Positions 1 through 6,809 are shown, numbered from the stretch's first letter. The stretch is DNA of 10,012 nucleotides from Veillonella parvula (GCA_947096075.1 CAMUQE010000063.1:1-10012); one strand, 5' to 3'. A program made the numbers and translations. Notes: a model not told the origin generated them from the letters alone.

Positions 1-232
1 TAATGCTCATAGCTTTAATCAATTTATGCAAGCTGTTATCGACTACAATGGCAAAGGCAAAATTGAATACATTCCATTCCCAGAGGTGTTAAAAGGCAAA
101 TACCAAAGCTTTACAGAGGCTGATACTACTAAATTGTTAGCAGCTGGCTATGATAAAGGGTTCCATAAAATGGAAGATGCCGTTAAAGAATACTGTGAAC
201 TATTAGATAATAACGAAGGGTATTTACGCTAA
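1..232 (+). CDS. hldD: ADP-L-glycero-D-manno-heptose 6-epimerase, C-terminal part (cut by window edge)
   Basis: This is the last 76 residues of an open frame that enters from the left edge; position 1 is the third base of a split codon. The first ATG (26) is an internal Met, since the frame is open and similar to the family before it. The text resembles the HldD/RfaD tail: a KGKIEYIPFPEVLKGKYQ stretch followed by a FTEAD...LLAAGYDK segment, matching the family's IEYIPFP-LKG-YQ-FT-AD-LRAAGYD pattern. HldD is a cytosolic NADP-dependent short-chain dehydrogenase-like enzyme of about 310-330 residues that converts ADP-D-glycero-D-manno-heptose to the L-glycero form, the donor for LPS inner-core heptose. 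The catalytic and Rossmann parts lie outside the window. Its TAA overlaps the ATG of gmhB by one base (TAATG), implying coupled translation of two enzymes of one pathway. Confidence 0.9.
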   Translation, partial: NAHSFNQFMQAVIDYNGKGKIEYIPFPEVLKGKYQSFTEADTTKLLAAGYDKGFHKMEDAVKEYCELLDNNEGYLR

Positions 233-726
233 TGCGCAAGGTATTATTTTTAGATCGCGATGGCGTTATTAATAAAGATGTTAACTATCTATATAAAGTC
301 AGCGATTTAGAGTGGGTAGACGGTGCAAAAGAGGCGCTTGCCTATGCGTATAGCAAGGGATATGATCTCATTGTAGTGACAAATCAGAGTGGTGTGGCTC
401 GCGGTTACTATAAAGAGTCTGATGTTCAAATTTTACATGACCATATGGCTCATGAACTAGACCGCAGTGGGGCACCGATTTTACATTTCTATTACTGCCC
501 TCATCATAAAGAAGGATCTGTTCCATTATACGCGGTAGATTGTGAATGTAGAAAACCTAAACCTGGCATGATTAATCAAGCCATTAAGGATTATGATGTA
601 AATCCTGCAGAGAGTTTCCTTATAGGTGACAGTCAGCGTGATGTTGATGCCGCTGAAGCCGCTGGGGTTAAAGGTTACCTATTTACAGGTACAAATTTAT
701 TAGATTTTATTAAAACAATAATTTAG
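232..726 (+). CDS. gmhB: D-glycero-beta-D-manno-heptose 1,7-bisphosphate 7-phosphatase
   Basis: A 164-residue HAD-superfamily phosphatase that removes the 7-phosphate from heptose 1,7-bisphosphate in the cytosol, a middle step of ADP-heptose synthesis. HAD motif I is FLDRDGVIN with nucleophile D8 and acid/base D10; motif II is VTNQSG (T50); motif III lysine is in the CRKPKPG stretch (K108/K110); motif IV is IGDSQRDVDAA (D133, D137). The GmhB zinc site is visible as C89, H91, C104 and C106 (CPHH...CEC), which separates it from histidinol-phosphatase relatives only by degree, but the heptose context settles the call. Full length for the family (about 165-190). GAAGGG at 215-220 can serve as ribosome binding site inside hldD, and the start overlaps the hldD stop. 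Hydrolysis of the beta anomer is the LPS-type activity; the anomer itself is inferred from the neighbours. Confidence 0.93.
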   Translation: MRKVLFLDRDGVINKDVNYLYKVSDLEWVDGAKEALAYAYSKGYDLIVVTNQSGVARGYYKESDVQILHDHMAHELDRSGAPILHFYYCPHHKEGSVPLYAVDCECRKPKPGMINQAIKDYDVNPAESFLIGDSQRDVDAAEAAGVKGYLFTGTNLLDFIKTII

Positions 727-765
727 TGTGTGTATTGAGTTGTTGTATTTGGGTGTGGAGGCTAT

Positions 766-1785
766 ATGAAAGATTACAAGAATATACTCATCATCAAGAT
801 GAGTTCCTTAGGCGATGTAATTCACGCATTGCCTACCTTGTACGCTATGCGCAAGAATTGGCCTAATGCTCGTATTACATGGGCCATTCACGAGCAGTTT
901 GCTAGCCTCTTGCCTGGTACACCTTGGGTCGATGATGTGATTATTATCGATAAAAAACGACTCAAAAAGCCTGCTTATTTATATCAATTGCGCAAAGATT
1001 TGCATAGTCGTCATTTTGATATGACCTTGGACCTTCAATGTATTGCTAAAAGCGCTATTGTATCTTTATTATCTGGTTCTCCTGAAAAGTATGGCTACTG
1101 GGAGCTTCGCGAAGGAAGCAATCTAGTTAATAAAGCCTTAGTAGGTGAGCATAAATACGACCATGTTATTGAACGCTATCTAGATACCGTACGCGCCCTT
1201 GGTGGTGAGGTGGAGGAAATTGAATTTCCCATGCCTGCTTATGTTGATGCCGAGAAATCCGTAAAATATAAGTTGAGATCTTATGGTGTAGATGACGAAT
1301 ATGTTGTAGTTGTACCTGGTGCTCGTTGGATTGTTAAAGAGTGGCCACTTCTTAATTTTGGAGAACTTTGTATTCGTCTATGCGAATCTGGTAAAAAGGT
1401 TGTTGTCGCCGGTGCCCCTGATGACGCAGATAAGGGTACTTTTATTGAGAACTACGTAAAGAATGATAATCTCATTAATTTAGTGGGATCTACAACAATG
1501 CCTGAACTCATTGAGTTGATTCGTCATTGTCAAATTTTTATTAGTGCCGATACGGGACCATTGCATATTGCAAATGCCTTGAAGCGTCCTTTGATTGCCA
1601 TGTTTGGCACAACATCTCCTAAACGTACAGGTCCTTATGGTGGCAGTCATGTACATCTCATTATTTCACCTACATCTAAGGCTACACCTGAGCAACCACT
1701 AGTAGATGATCCAGACTGTATGGCACAAATTCCTGTAGACGCAGTATGGTCAGTGTATGAACAAGTACTTGGAAAGGAACTATAA
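766..1785 (+). CDS. LPS heptosyltransferase, glycosyltransferase family 9 (heptosyltransferase I/WaaC-like)
   Basis: A 339-residue GT-B fold enzyme of family GT9 that should transfer heptose from ADP-heptose to the LPS inner core at the cytoplasmic face of the inner membrane. The N-terminal acceptor half opens with KMSSLGDVIHALP, whose Asp (D17) corresponds to the catalytic Asp of WaaC. The C-terminal donor half shows PGARW (184-188), KEWP (191-194) and the nucleotide-sugar motif SADTGPLHIANAL (260-272, D262), followed by the usual MFGTTSP loop. The KxSSLGDV-HALP opening is more like WaaC than WaaF, suggesting addition of the first heptose to Kdo, but acceptor specificity cannot be proved. 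Start is supported by GGAGG at 757-761, four bases before ATG. A 39-bp gap separates it from gmhB, the only gap of note within the heptose genes; no convincing promoter seen there. Its TAA overlaps the next ATG. Confidence 0.87.
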   Translation: MKDYKNILIIKMSSLGDVIHALPTLYAMRKNWPNARITWAIHEQFASLLPGTPWVDDVIIIDKKRLKKPAYLYQLRKDLHSRHFDMTLDLQCIAKSAIVSLLSGSPEKYGYWELREGSNLVNKALVGEHKYDHVIERYLDTVRALGGEVEEIEFPMPAYVDAEKSVKYKLRSYGVDDEYVVVVPGARWIVKEWPLLNFGELCIRLCESGKKVVVAGAPDDADKGTFIENYVKNDNLINLVGSTTMPELIELIRHCQIFISADTGPLHIANALKRPLIAMFGTTSPKRTGPYGGSHVHLIISPTSKATPEQPLVDDPDCMAQIPVDAVWSVYEQVLGKEL

Positions 1786-2825
1786 TGGAACTAGATTATA
1801 AGCGCATTGTGGTAACCTTTTTAATGCATTTAGGAGATGTTATATTAACGACTCCATTTTTAGAAGTGCTTCGCAAAGCGGCTCCTCATAGTCATATTAC
1901 GTATGTAATAGATGAAAAATTACAACAAGTAATGCAATATAATCCAAATATTGATGAACTTATTGTTGTAGATAAAAAAGGTCGCCATAATAGTATCTCA
2001 GGTCTCAATGAAGTTGCTCGTGAAATTAATGCTAAGGGAAAACCTGATATTGTCATTAATTTACATCCTAATGAGCGTACTTCATATTTAGCATGGAAGA
2101 TTCATGCACCTATCACAACTGGTATGAGCCATTTTTTATTTAGACCATTCATGACAAAATATACGCGGTTAGATCGTAAAACTCGTCATGCTGCGGATAT
2201 GTACATTAATGTACTAGAGCAATTAGGTGTAACAGATACTTCTAACTCTGGTTTACATATTGAAACCTGTGAAGAATGGCATCGTCAGGCTCAAGAGTTT
2301 TACGCTACACACGGAGTAACTGATACTGATATACTCATTGGTTTTAATATCGGTAGCGCCGTTCCTGAAAAACGCTGGCCTGCTGAACGTTTTGCTCATG
2401 TAGCAGATTACTTTGGTCGTTTAGGTTATAAGACGATTTTCTTTGGGGGACCTATGGACCTTGAAATGGTGCAGCCCGTAGTAGAACAAATGGAAACAAA
2501 GCCTATTGTGGCTACGGGGAAATTCCAGTTAGGGCCTTTGGCAGCTGCTATGAGCCGTTGTAATCTGTTAATTACTAATGACTCTGGACCGATGCATGTA
2601 GGCATCAGTCAAGGTGTGCCTATTGTGGCACTGTATGGGCCATCAAATCCATTCTTTTATGGACCTTATCAAGCTCATGCTATCGTTCTTGAAACGATGG
2701 ATTCTTATGAGATTGGTAAAAGCATGAAGAAAATTATTAAAGAAGGAAATTATAAAGGATTATCTATAATTTCTGAAGAACAGGTTATTAAAGCTGCGGA
2801 AACGTTGCTTTTAGAATCGAAATAA
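1785..2825 (+). CDS. LPS heptosyltransferase, glycosyltransferase family 9 (heptosyltransferase II/III-like)
   Basis: A second GT9 enzyme, 346 residues, clearly diverged from its upstream neighbour. The N-terminal motif is FLMHLGDVILTTPFLEVLRK (D18 as probable catalytic Asp); the donor domain has GSAVPEKRWP (190-199) and TNDSGPMHVGISQGVP (264-279), then ALYGPSNP. The LGDVILTTP opening resembles the WaaQ/WaaF side of the family, so it probably adds a later heptose to the core chain; which one is not decidable here. No signal peptide; the enzyme would act at the inner leaflet. It begins on the last base of the previous stop (TAATG), with AAGGA at 1774-1778 as ribosome binding site, so the two transferases are probably made in step. 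The pair of dissimilar GT9 genes suggests a core with at least two heptoses. Confidence 0.86.
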   Translation: MELDYKRIVVTFLMHLGDVILTTPFLEVLRKAAPHSHITYVIDEKLQQVMQYNPNIDELIVVDKKGRHNSISGLNEVAREINAKGKPDIVINLHPNERTSYLAWKIHAPITTGMSHFLFRPFMTKYTRLDRKTRHAADMYINVLEQLGVTDTSNSGLHIETCEEWHRQAQEFYATHGVTDTDILIGFNIGSAVPEKRWPAERFAHVADYFGRLGYKTIFFGGPMDLEMVQPVVEQMETKPIVATGKFQLGPLAAAMSRCNLLITNDSGPMHVGISQGVPIVALYGPSNPFFYGPYQAHAIVLETMDSYEIGKSMKKIIKEGNYKGLSIISEEQVIKAAETLLLESK

Positions 2826-2829
2826 ACAT

Positions 2830-3813
2830 ATGAACTATATTGTATTTGATTTAGAATGGAATCAACCCTATAGCAACGACATTAGCTTTATGAAGCGCAC
2901 TAAAATGCCGTTGACAGGGGAAATCATTCAAATCGGAGCGGTAAAACTGAATGAAAAGATGGACATTATAGATCATTTTACAATGTTCATTAAACCTCAA
3001 TACTTGCCACGTATGCATAAACATGTGCGCGAATTGACGGGCATAACTTCTCGTGAACTCGATCATGGTGTGCCGTTCAAGACGGCTATGCAATACTTTC
3101 AAAAATGGTGTGGTGATGAATACATGCTACTTTCATGGGGGTCAGACGATATTCTCATCCTACGAGAGAATCTTATGCTCCATAAAATGAAAGCATTATC
3201 TTATGATCAATGGGTCGATGCGCAAATGATTTATTCCTATCAACGATATGGAACAAGTCAGCAGTATTCTGTGGCTCATGCTATGGAGGATCTCAATATA
3301 TCGACGGAGCATTTATCTGCTCACAATGCTTTACATGATGCTGTCTTTACGGCTCATATATGTCAGACTCTAGATATTGCACAAGGGATTTTGCATTATG
3401 ATCTAATTCGCAAGGAAAGTAACAATCCTTTCCTATATCCTCCTATTTTGACATTTTTTATGTATGAAAATTTCTCTGAGAAAAAACGTATTGTTCATGA
3501 TAGAAGAGTACGTATGTCCTTCTGTCCGTACTGTCAAACCCGTTTAGAAATGACAAGACCTGAACGATTACAAGGGGATAAGCACTTAGCTATCGGAGTG
3601 TGTCCTAAACATGGCGATTTTGCGGTGCAACTTAAAGTTGGAAAATATACGATTAAGTCCGGTAGTTGTAAATTCTACATTACAAAGGTATTGACCCATT
3701 GTACGGATGAAATTCGTTCTCTATATACTCAGAAGTCTGAAATCAATCGCGAAAAAGAGCGAAAATATTTAGAATATCGCAGGGCGGAACTTGAAAAAGA
3801 CCGCCAAAAATAA
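2830..3813 (+). CDS. DEDDh 3'-5' exonuclease-family protein with C-terminal zinc-ribbon-like region
   Basis: A 327-residue protein with an N-terminal RNase T/DnaQ-type exonuclease fold. Exo I is YIVFDLEWN (D7, E9); Exo II Asp is in LSWGSDD (D106 or D107); Exo III is AHNALHDAV with H165 and D170, the H-x4-D spacing of the DEDDh class. All four metal-binding acids and the histidine are therefore present, so it should be active on single-stranded DNA or RNA ends. It looks like the KapD/'exonuclease domain-containing' branch found in Firmicutes. Residues 195-327 are extra: CPYC (232-235) and CPKH (258-261) form a likely zinc ribbon, with further Cys at 280 and 291, and a charged, probably helical tail. 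The start has only a weak ribosome binding site, but D7/E9 require it, since the next Met is residue 21. It follows the heptosyltransferase by four bases, so is probably co-transcribed, although no role in LPS is evident. Substrate unknown. Confidence 0.82.
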   Translation: MNYIVFDLEWNQPYSNDISFMKRTKMPLTGEIIQIGAVKLNEKMDIIDHFTMFIKPQYLPRMHKHVRELTGITSRELDHGVPFKTAMQYFQKWCGDEYMLLSWGSDDILILRENLMLHKMKALSYDQWVDAQMIYSYQRYGTSQQYSVAHAMEDLNISTEHLSAHNALHDAVFTAHICQTLDIAQGILHYDLIRKESNNPFLYPPILTFFMYENFSEKKRIVHDRRVRMSFCPYCQTRLEMTRPERLQGDKHLAIGVCPKHGDFAVQLKVGKYTIKSGSCKFYITKVLTHCTDEIRSLYTQKSEINREKERKYLEYRRAELEKDRQK

Positions 3814-3828
3814 TTTTGTAAACTTAGG

Positions 3829-3871
3829 TTCATCACTCTAAGTTGTACTAAATATTAGAGTGTGAATTTTT
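3829..3871 (+). terminator. Probable intrinsic terminator after the LPS/exonuclease operon
   Basis: TTCA-T-CACTCTAA (3829-3841) pairs with TTAGAGTGTGAA (3855-3866), giving 12 base pairs with one bulged T and a 13-base loop, followed directly by five T (3867-3871). The stem is AT-rich and the loop large, so termination may be partial. It separates the upstream operon from the aminopeptidase gene, whose AGAAAGGA ribosome binding site (3872-3879) begins right after the T run. Confidence 0.55.
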
Positions 3872-3885
3872 AGAAAGGATAGATT

Positions 3886-5277
3886 ATGGAACGTAAATAT
3901 GCATGGCATAATTATGATGATGCCACTATGGAAAAGGTATATGCTTTAAGTGATACATATCGTCAATTTTTAGATAATGGTAAAACAGAACGTGAATGCG
4001 TTGTGCAAGCTGTGGAATTGGCAGAAGCAAAGGGCTACGTAAATCTAAATGACGTCATTAAGAGCAATACGCCAATCAAGGCAGGTGATAAGATTTATTA
4101 TACTTATATGGATAAATCTATTGCCCTGTTTAATATTGGTACTGATGATATCGAGTTGGGCATGAATATATTGGGGGCTCATATTGACTCTCCACGTATT
4201 GACGTAAAACAAAATCCTCAATACGAAGATAGCAATCTTTTATTCTGGGACACTCACTATTATGGTGGTATTAAAAAGTATCACTGGGTTGCAATGCCAC
4301 TTGCCATTCATGGTGTTGTGGTAAAAACAGATGGAACTCGTATCAATATTAATATTGGCGATAAAGAAACTGATCCTGTATTTTGTATTACTGACTTGTT
4401 GCCTCATTTAGGTCAAGAGCAAATGCAAAAGAATGCAGCTAAAGTAATTGAAGGGGAAGCTCTTGATTTACTAATCGGTAGCCGTCCAGTTAAAGACGAA
4501 GAAAAAGAAGGGGTTACTAAGTTTATCAATATTCTTCTTGAAAAAGAATATGGTTTTGTTGAGCGCGACTTATTATCTGCTGAATTAGAAATCGTACCAG
4601 CGGGTAAAGCTCGAGATATGGGCTTTGATCGTTCCATGGTAATGGCGTATGGACAAGATGATCGCGTTTGCGCGTATACATCCTTGGTGGCAATGCTTGA
4701 AGTGGATAATGTAAAGCGCACTACCTGTTGCTTACTTGTAGATAAAGAGGAAATTGGTTCTGTTGGTGCAACAGGCATGCAATCACGTTTCTTTGAAAAT
4801 GCAGTAGCTGAAATTTTAACACTTATGGGTAAACCTAACTCAGTGAGCGTGCGCCGTACGCTGGAGAAATCCCGTATGTTATCCTCTGATGTAAGTGCAG
4901 GCTATGATCCACTCTATGCGTCTGCATATGAAAAGAAAAATGCTTCCTACCTTGGTATGGGTGTAGTATTCAATAAATTTACTGGCTCTCGTGGTAAAGC
5001 TGGTTCTAACGATGCCAATGCTGAGTACATGGGCTTTATCCGCCGTGTAATGGAGTCTAATAACGTAACTTATCAAACTGCTGAACTTGGCAAGGTAGAC
5101 CTCGGTGGTGGCGGTACGATTGCGTACATTATGGCCCTTTATGGCATGAATGTCATCGACTGTGGTGTGGCCGTACTTAGTATGCATGCTCCTTGGGAGG
5201 TTACATCTAAGGCTGATATTTACGAGGCAAAACAATGCTATGTGGCGTTTTTAAATGCAGCTGATGAATCAATCTAA
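3886..5277 (+). CDS. M18 family zinc aminopeptidase
   Basis: A 463-residue cytosolic metallo-aminopeptidase of family M18 (aspartyl aminopeptidase/aminopeptidase I type), which forms large tetrahedral assemblies of two-zinc enzymes and trims N-terminal residues, often acidic ones, from peptides. The metal and catalytic residues are visible in order: H99 in GAHIDSPR, D258 in GQDDR (bridging Asp), E288-E289 in VDKEEIGS (general base and ligand), D335 in SSDVSAGYDP, and H434 in SMHAPWE. The family's GSNDANAE and DLGGGGT segments are also present. The length fits the roughly 460-residue clostridial type often called apeA rather than the shorter 430-residue apeB type. Start chosen from AGAAAGGA at 3872-3879, six bases before ATG. 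A terminator-like hairpin precedes it, so it should have its own promoter, but no convincing -35/-10 pair was found. The downstream small gene lies 50 bp away on the same strand. Confidence 0.94.
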   Translation: MERKYAWHNYDDATMEKVYALSDTYRQFLDNGKTERECVVQAVELAEAKGYVNLNDVIKSNTPIKAGDKIYYTYMDKSIALFNIGTDDIELGMNILGAHIDSPRIDVKQNPQYEDSNLLFWDTHYYGGIKKYHWVAMPLAIHGVVVKTDGTRININIGDKETDPVFCITDLLPHLGQEQMQKNAAKVIEGEALDLLIGSRPVKDEEKEGVTKFINILLEKEYGFVERDLLSAELEIVPAGKARDMGFDRSMVMAYGQDDRVCAYTSLVAMLEVDNVKRTTCCLLVDKEEIGSVGATGMQSRFFENAVAEILTLMGKPNSVSVRRTLEKSRMLSSDVSAGYDPLYASAYEKKNASYLGMGVVFNKFTGSRGKAGSNDANAEYMGFIRRVMESNNVTYQTAELGKVDLGGGGTIAYIMALYGMNVIDCGVAVLSMHAPWEVTSKADIYEAKQCYVAFLNAADESI

Positions 5278-5285
5278 GATAATGA

Positions 5286-5308
5286 GACTTTCACCAATGG
5301 TGAAAGTC
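5286..5308 (+). repeat. Perfect 10-bp hairpin between aminopeptidase and small acidic gene
   Basis: GACTTTCACC (5286-5295) and GGTGAAAGTC (5299-5308) are perfect inverted repeats around a three-base AAT centre. There is no T tract on either strand, so it is not a standard intrinsic terminator. It lies 8 bases after the aminopeptidase stop and 19 bases before the next start, where it could protect the upstream mRNA 3' end, set relative expression, or act as an operator. Confidence 0.65.
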
Positions 5309-5327
5309 CATTCTATGTGAGGTGTAT

Positions 5328-5702
5328 ATGAAGCAAACAGAATTAGGCGCAGCTATAGAGTCTGCCAAAGGAGAGGCTATAGAGGTCAAGACTGTAAAGG
5401 TAGATATCTTTGACATTCCCGAAACGAAGGCTGAAGAGTATATTGCAAATCGAGAAGAGGTAGCAGAAGCGGCAGCACAAGTAATGAAACCATACTGTGT
5501 TACAGTAAAACGTGAAACTTTAGATTCTGAAGAAGGTGAAGCTGTAGTTGGTTATTATGTGACGGGTGAAATTTTAATGTGCGTTATCCTCGATCCTTTT
5601 GAAGTGCCTGTTATGAAGGTGGCTCTCGACAAAGGAACTCTTAAGGACTATATTTTAGCGGCAAATGAATTGACTGAGGATATGTTAGCATCGTTAGATT
5701 AA
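5328..5702 (+). CDS. Small acidic protein of unknown function
   Basis: I do not recognise this 124-residue protein. It is strongly acidic (26 Asp/Glu against 12 Lys/Arg), has no signal peptide or membrane segment, and contains two lone cysteines (C57 in PYCVTVKRE and C87 in LMCVILDPFEVP), not a metal motif. The pattern of short beta-like stretches (IEVKTVKVDIFDIP, AVVGYYVTGEIL, MCVILDPFEVPVMKVALD) and a helical EEYIANREEVAEAAAQVM segment suggests a small soluble alpha/beta domain. The frame also allows a GTG two codons earlier (5322), but GAGG at 5319-5322 overlaps that GTG and is correctly placed five bases before the ATG at 5328, so ATG is the start. Codon use looks like the neighbours. It follows the M18 aminopeptidase by 50 bp on the same strand with only a hairpin between, so the two are probably co-transcribed; a functional link is speculative. 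Confidence 0.75.
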   Translation: MKQTELGAAIESAKGEAIEVKTVKVDIFDIPETKAEEYIANREEVAEAAAQVMKPYCVTVKRETLDSEEGEAVVGYYVTGEILMCVILDPFEVPVMKVALDKGTLKDYILAANELTEDMLASLD

Positions 5703-5715
5703 TAGGTGGATTTCT

Positions 5716-5748
5716 TATTTTATTTTCGCACATATAAAAAATAAAATA
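5716..5748. repeat. A/T-only inverted repeat, possible weak terminator
   Basis: TATTTTATTTT (5716-5726) and AAAATAAAATA (5738-5748) are perfect 11-bp inverted repeats around an 11-base loop, 14 bases after the stop of the small acidic gene. The stem has no G or C, so it would be weak as a terminator; it may instead act as an AT-rich upstream element for the promoter just downstream. Confidence 0.45.
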
Positions 5749-5758
5749 CTTTAACCTG

Positions 5759-5772
5759 CTACATTGATGTAG
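5759..5772. promoter_or_regulatory. Palindrome over the -35 box, candidate operator
   Basis: CTACAT-TG-ATGTAG is a perfect inverted repeat of 6-bp arms with a 2-bp spacer. The proposed -35 hexamer TTGATG (5764-5769) lies inside it, so a dimeric regulator bound here would block RNA polymerase. The site is short and was seen once in this window; no regulator gene is nearby to pair it with. Confidence 0.4.
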
Positions 5773-5792
5773 TAGATAAATTTGTTTATAAT
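5764..5792 (+). promoter_or_regulatory. Promoter of the ABC importer operon
   Basis: TTGATG (5764-5769) and a consensus TATAAT (5787-5792) are separated by 17 bp, the preferred sigma-70/sigma-A spacing. Transcription would start near 5799, leaving a leader of about 33 bases before the ATG at 5832, too short for a T-box or riboswitch. A second TATAAT at 5801-5806 lacks a good -35 at 17 bp. Regulation, if any, is therefore more likely by a repressor at the overlapping palindrome than by RNA attenuation. Confidence 0.65.
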
Positions 5793-5831
5793 AAAAGTAT
5801 TATAATCTTTGCAGATAGGAAGGAAATCCCC

Positions 5832-6809
5832 ATGAACTTGAAAAAAGGTATTGCCCTAGCGCTTACGGCGGCAGCATTAATGGCGTTTACAGGCTGTGGC
5901 TCAAATGGAACTACATCGAATGGTGAATACAAAGTTGGCGTTGTACAACTAGTTGAACATCCTGCGCTAGATGCGGCAAATAAAGGTTTTGTTGATGCAC
6001 TAAAAGAAAAAGGTTTAGCAGAAAAGATTACTTTTGACCAACAAAATGCGCAAGCTGATCAATCTAATTTGAATAGTATTGCTCAGCGTTTCGTATCCGA
6101 TCGTAAAACCTTGATTTTAGCAATTGCTACGCCAGCAGCTCAATCCATGGCGAATGCAACTCATGATATTCCAATCTTAGGTACAGCTATTACTGATTAC
6201 GAGGCAGCTAAACTTGTTAAATCCAATCAAAAACCTGGTGGTAATGTGTCTGGTACATCCGACATGAATCCAGTAGAGCAACAAGTAGATTTAATTTTAC
6301 AAGTAATGCCAAATGCGAAAACAATTGGCACTATTTATAGCTCTAGCGAAGTAAATTCTCAAATTCAAGTGGAGAAGATGAAAGCTTATGCAGCTATAAA
6401 AGGCATTAAAGTTGAAGAAGTTACAGTTTCCAATGTAAACGATATTCAACAAGCGGCACAAAACCTCGTATCTCAACGTGTAGATGCTGTATATGTACCA
6501 ACAGATAATGTTGTAGCTTCTGCTATGAGCAATCTCGTAGCTATTACCGACCCAGCAAAAATTCCTGTATTTGGCGGTGAAGATAACCACGTGAAAGGTG
6601 GAGCCGTTATGTCCTTGTCTGTAGATTACTACAAGCTTGGTTACCAAACAGGCTTGATGGCAGCAAAAATTTTAACTGGCGAAGCTAAAGTTGAAGACAT
6701 GCCTATCGAAATGCAGAAAGAATTTAAATTAGTTGTGGGGAAAGATAAATTAGAAAAATTGGGCATCACCTTACCAGAGGATTTGATGAACAAGGCGACT
6801 ATGATTTAA
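5832..6809 (+). CDS. ABC importer substrate-binding lipoprotein, first of a tandem pair (TrpX-like, ABC_sub_bind family)
   Basis: A 325-residue periplasmic-type binding protein of the ABC_sub_bind family. Residues 1-22 are a lipoprotein signal: MNLKKG, a hydrophobic run, then FTGC with the lipidated Cys at 22; F at -3 is less usual than L/V. The mature part has the two-lobe family marks VGVVQLVEHPALDAANKGF (strand and ligand loop), ILAIATPAAQSMANA, GTAITDY, PGGNVSGTSD, VPTDNVVASAM and LSVDYYKLGYQTGLMAAK. The EHPALD and PTDN loops commonly line the ligand pocket in TrpX-like proteins. The operon supplies one permease and one ATPase, so it would capture a small ligand outside the inner membrane and hand it to them. 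AGGAAGGA at 5817-5824 supports the start. About 70 % identical by eye to the next gene, a clear tandem duplication. An aromatic amino acid is a common prediction for the family, unproven here. Confidence 0.9.
   Translation: MNLKKGIALALTAAALMAFTGCGSNGTTSNGEYKVGVVQLVEHPALDAANKGFVDALKEKGLAEKITFDQQNAQADQSNLNSIAQRFVSDRKTLILAIATPAAQSMANATHDIPILGTAITDYEAAKLVKSNQKPGGNVSGTSDMNPVEQQVDLILQVMPNAKTIGTIYSSSEVNSQIQVEKMKAYAAIKGIKVEEVTVSNVNDIQQAAQNLVSQRVDAVYVPTDNVVASAMSNLVAITDPAKIPVFGGEDNHVKGGAVMSLSVDYYKLGYQTGLMAAKILTGEAKVEDMPIEMQKEFKLVVGKDKLEKLGITLPEDLMNKATMI

Noticed and set aside
26..28. ATG at 26 as a gene start
   Set aside because: The frame is open to the left edge and the whole stretch resembles the end of HldD, so this Met is internal.
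4413..4778. A 121-codon open frame on the - strand inside the aminopeptidase gene
   Set aside because: It is antisense to a gene with all M18 catalytic residues, is Ser/Arg-rich without family resemblance, and has no supporting context.
5322..5330. GTG at 5322 as start of the small acidic protein
   Set aside because: The GAGG ribosome binding site overlaps this GTG and is correctly spaced for the ATG at 5328.
5801..5806. Second TATAAT as an alternative -10 for the importer operon
   Set aside because: At 17 bp spacing the -35 would be AAATTT; the upstream TATAAT has a much better partner.
5793..5831. T-box or riboswitch upstream of the TrpX-like operon
   Set aside because: The leader after the likely promoter is only about 33 bases, with no specifier stem or T-box consensus.
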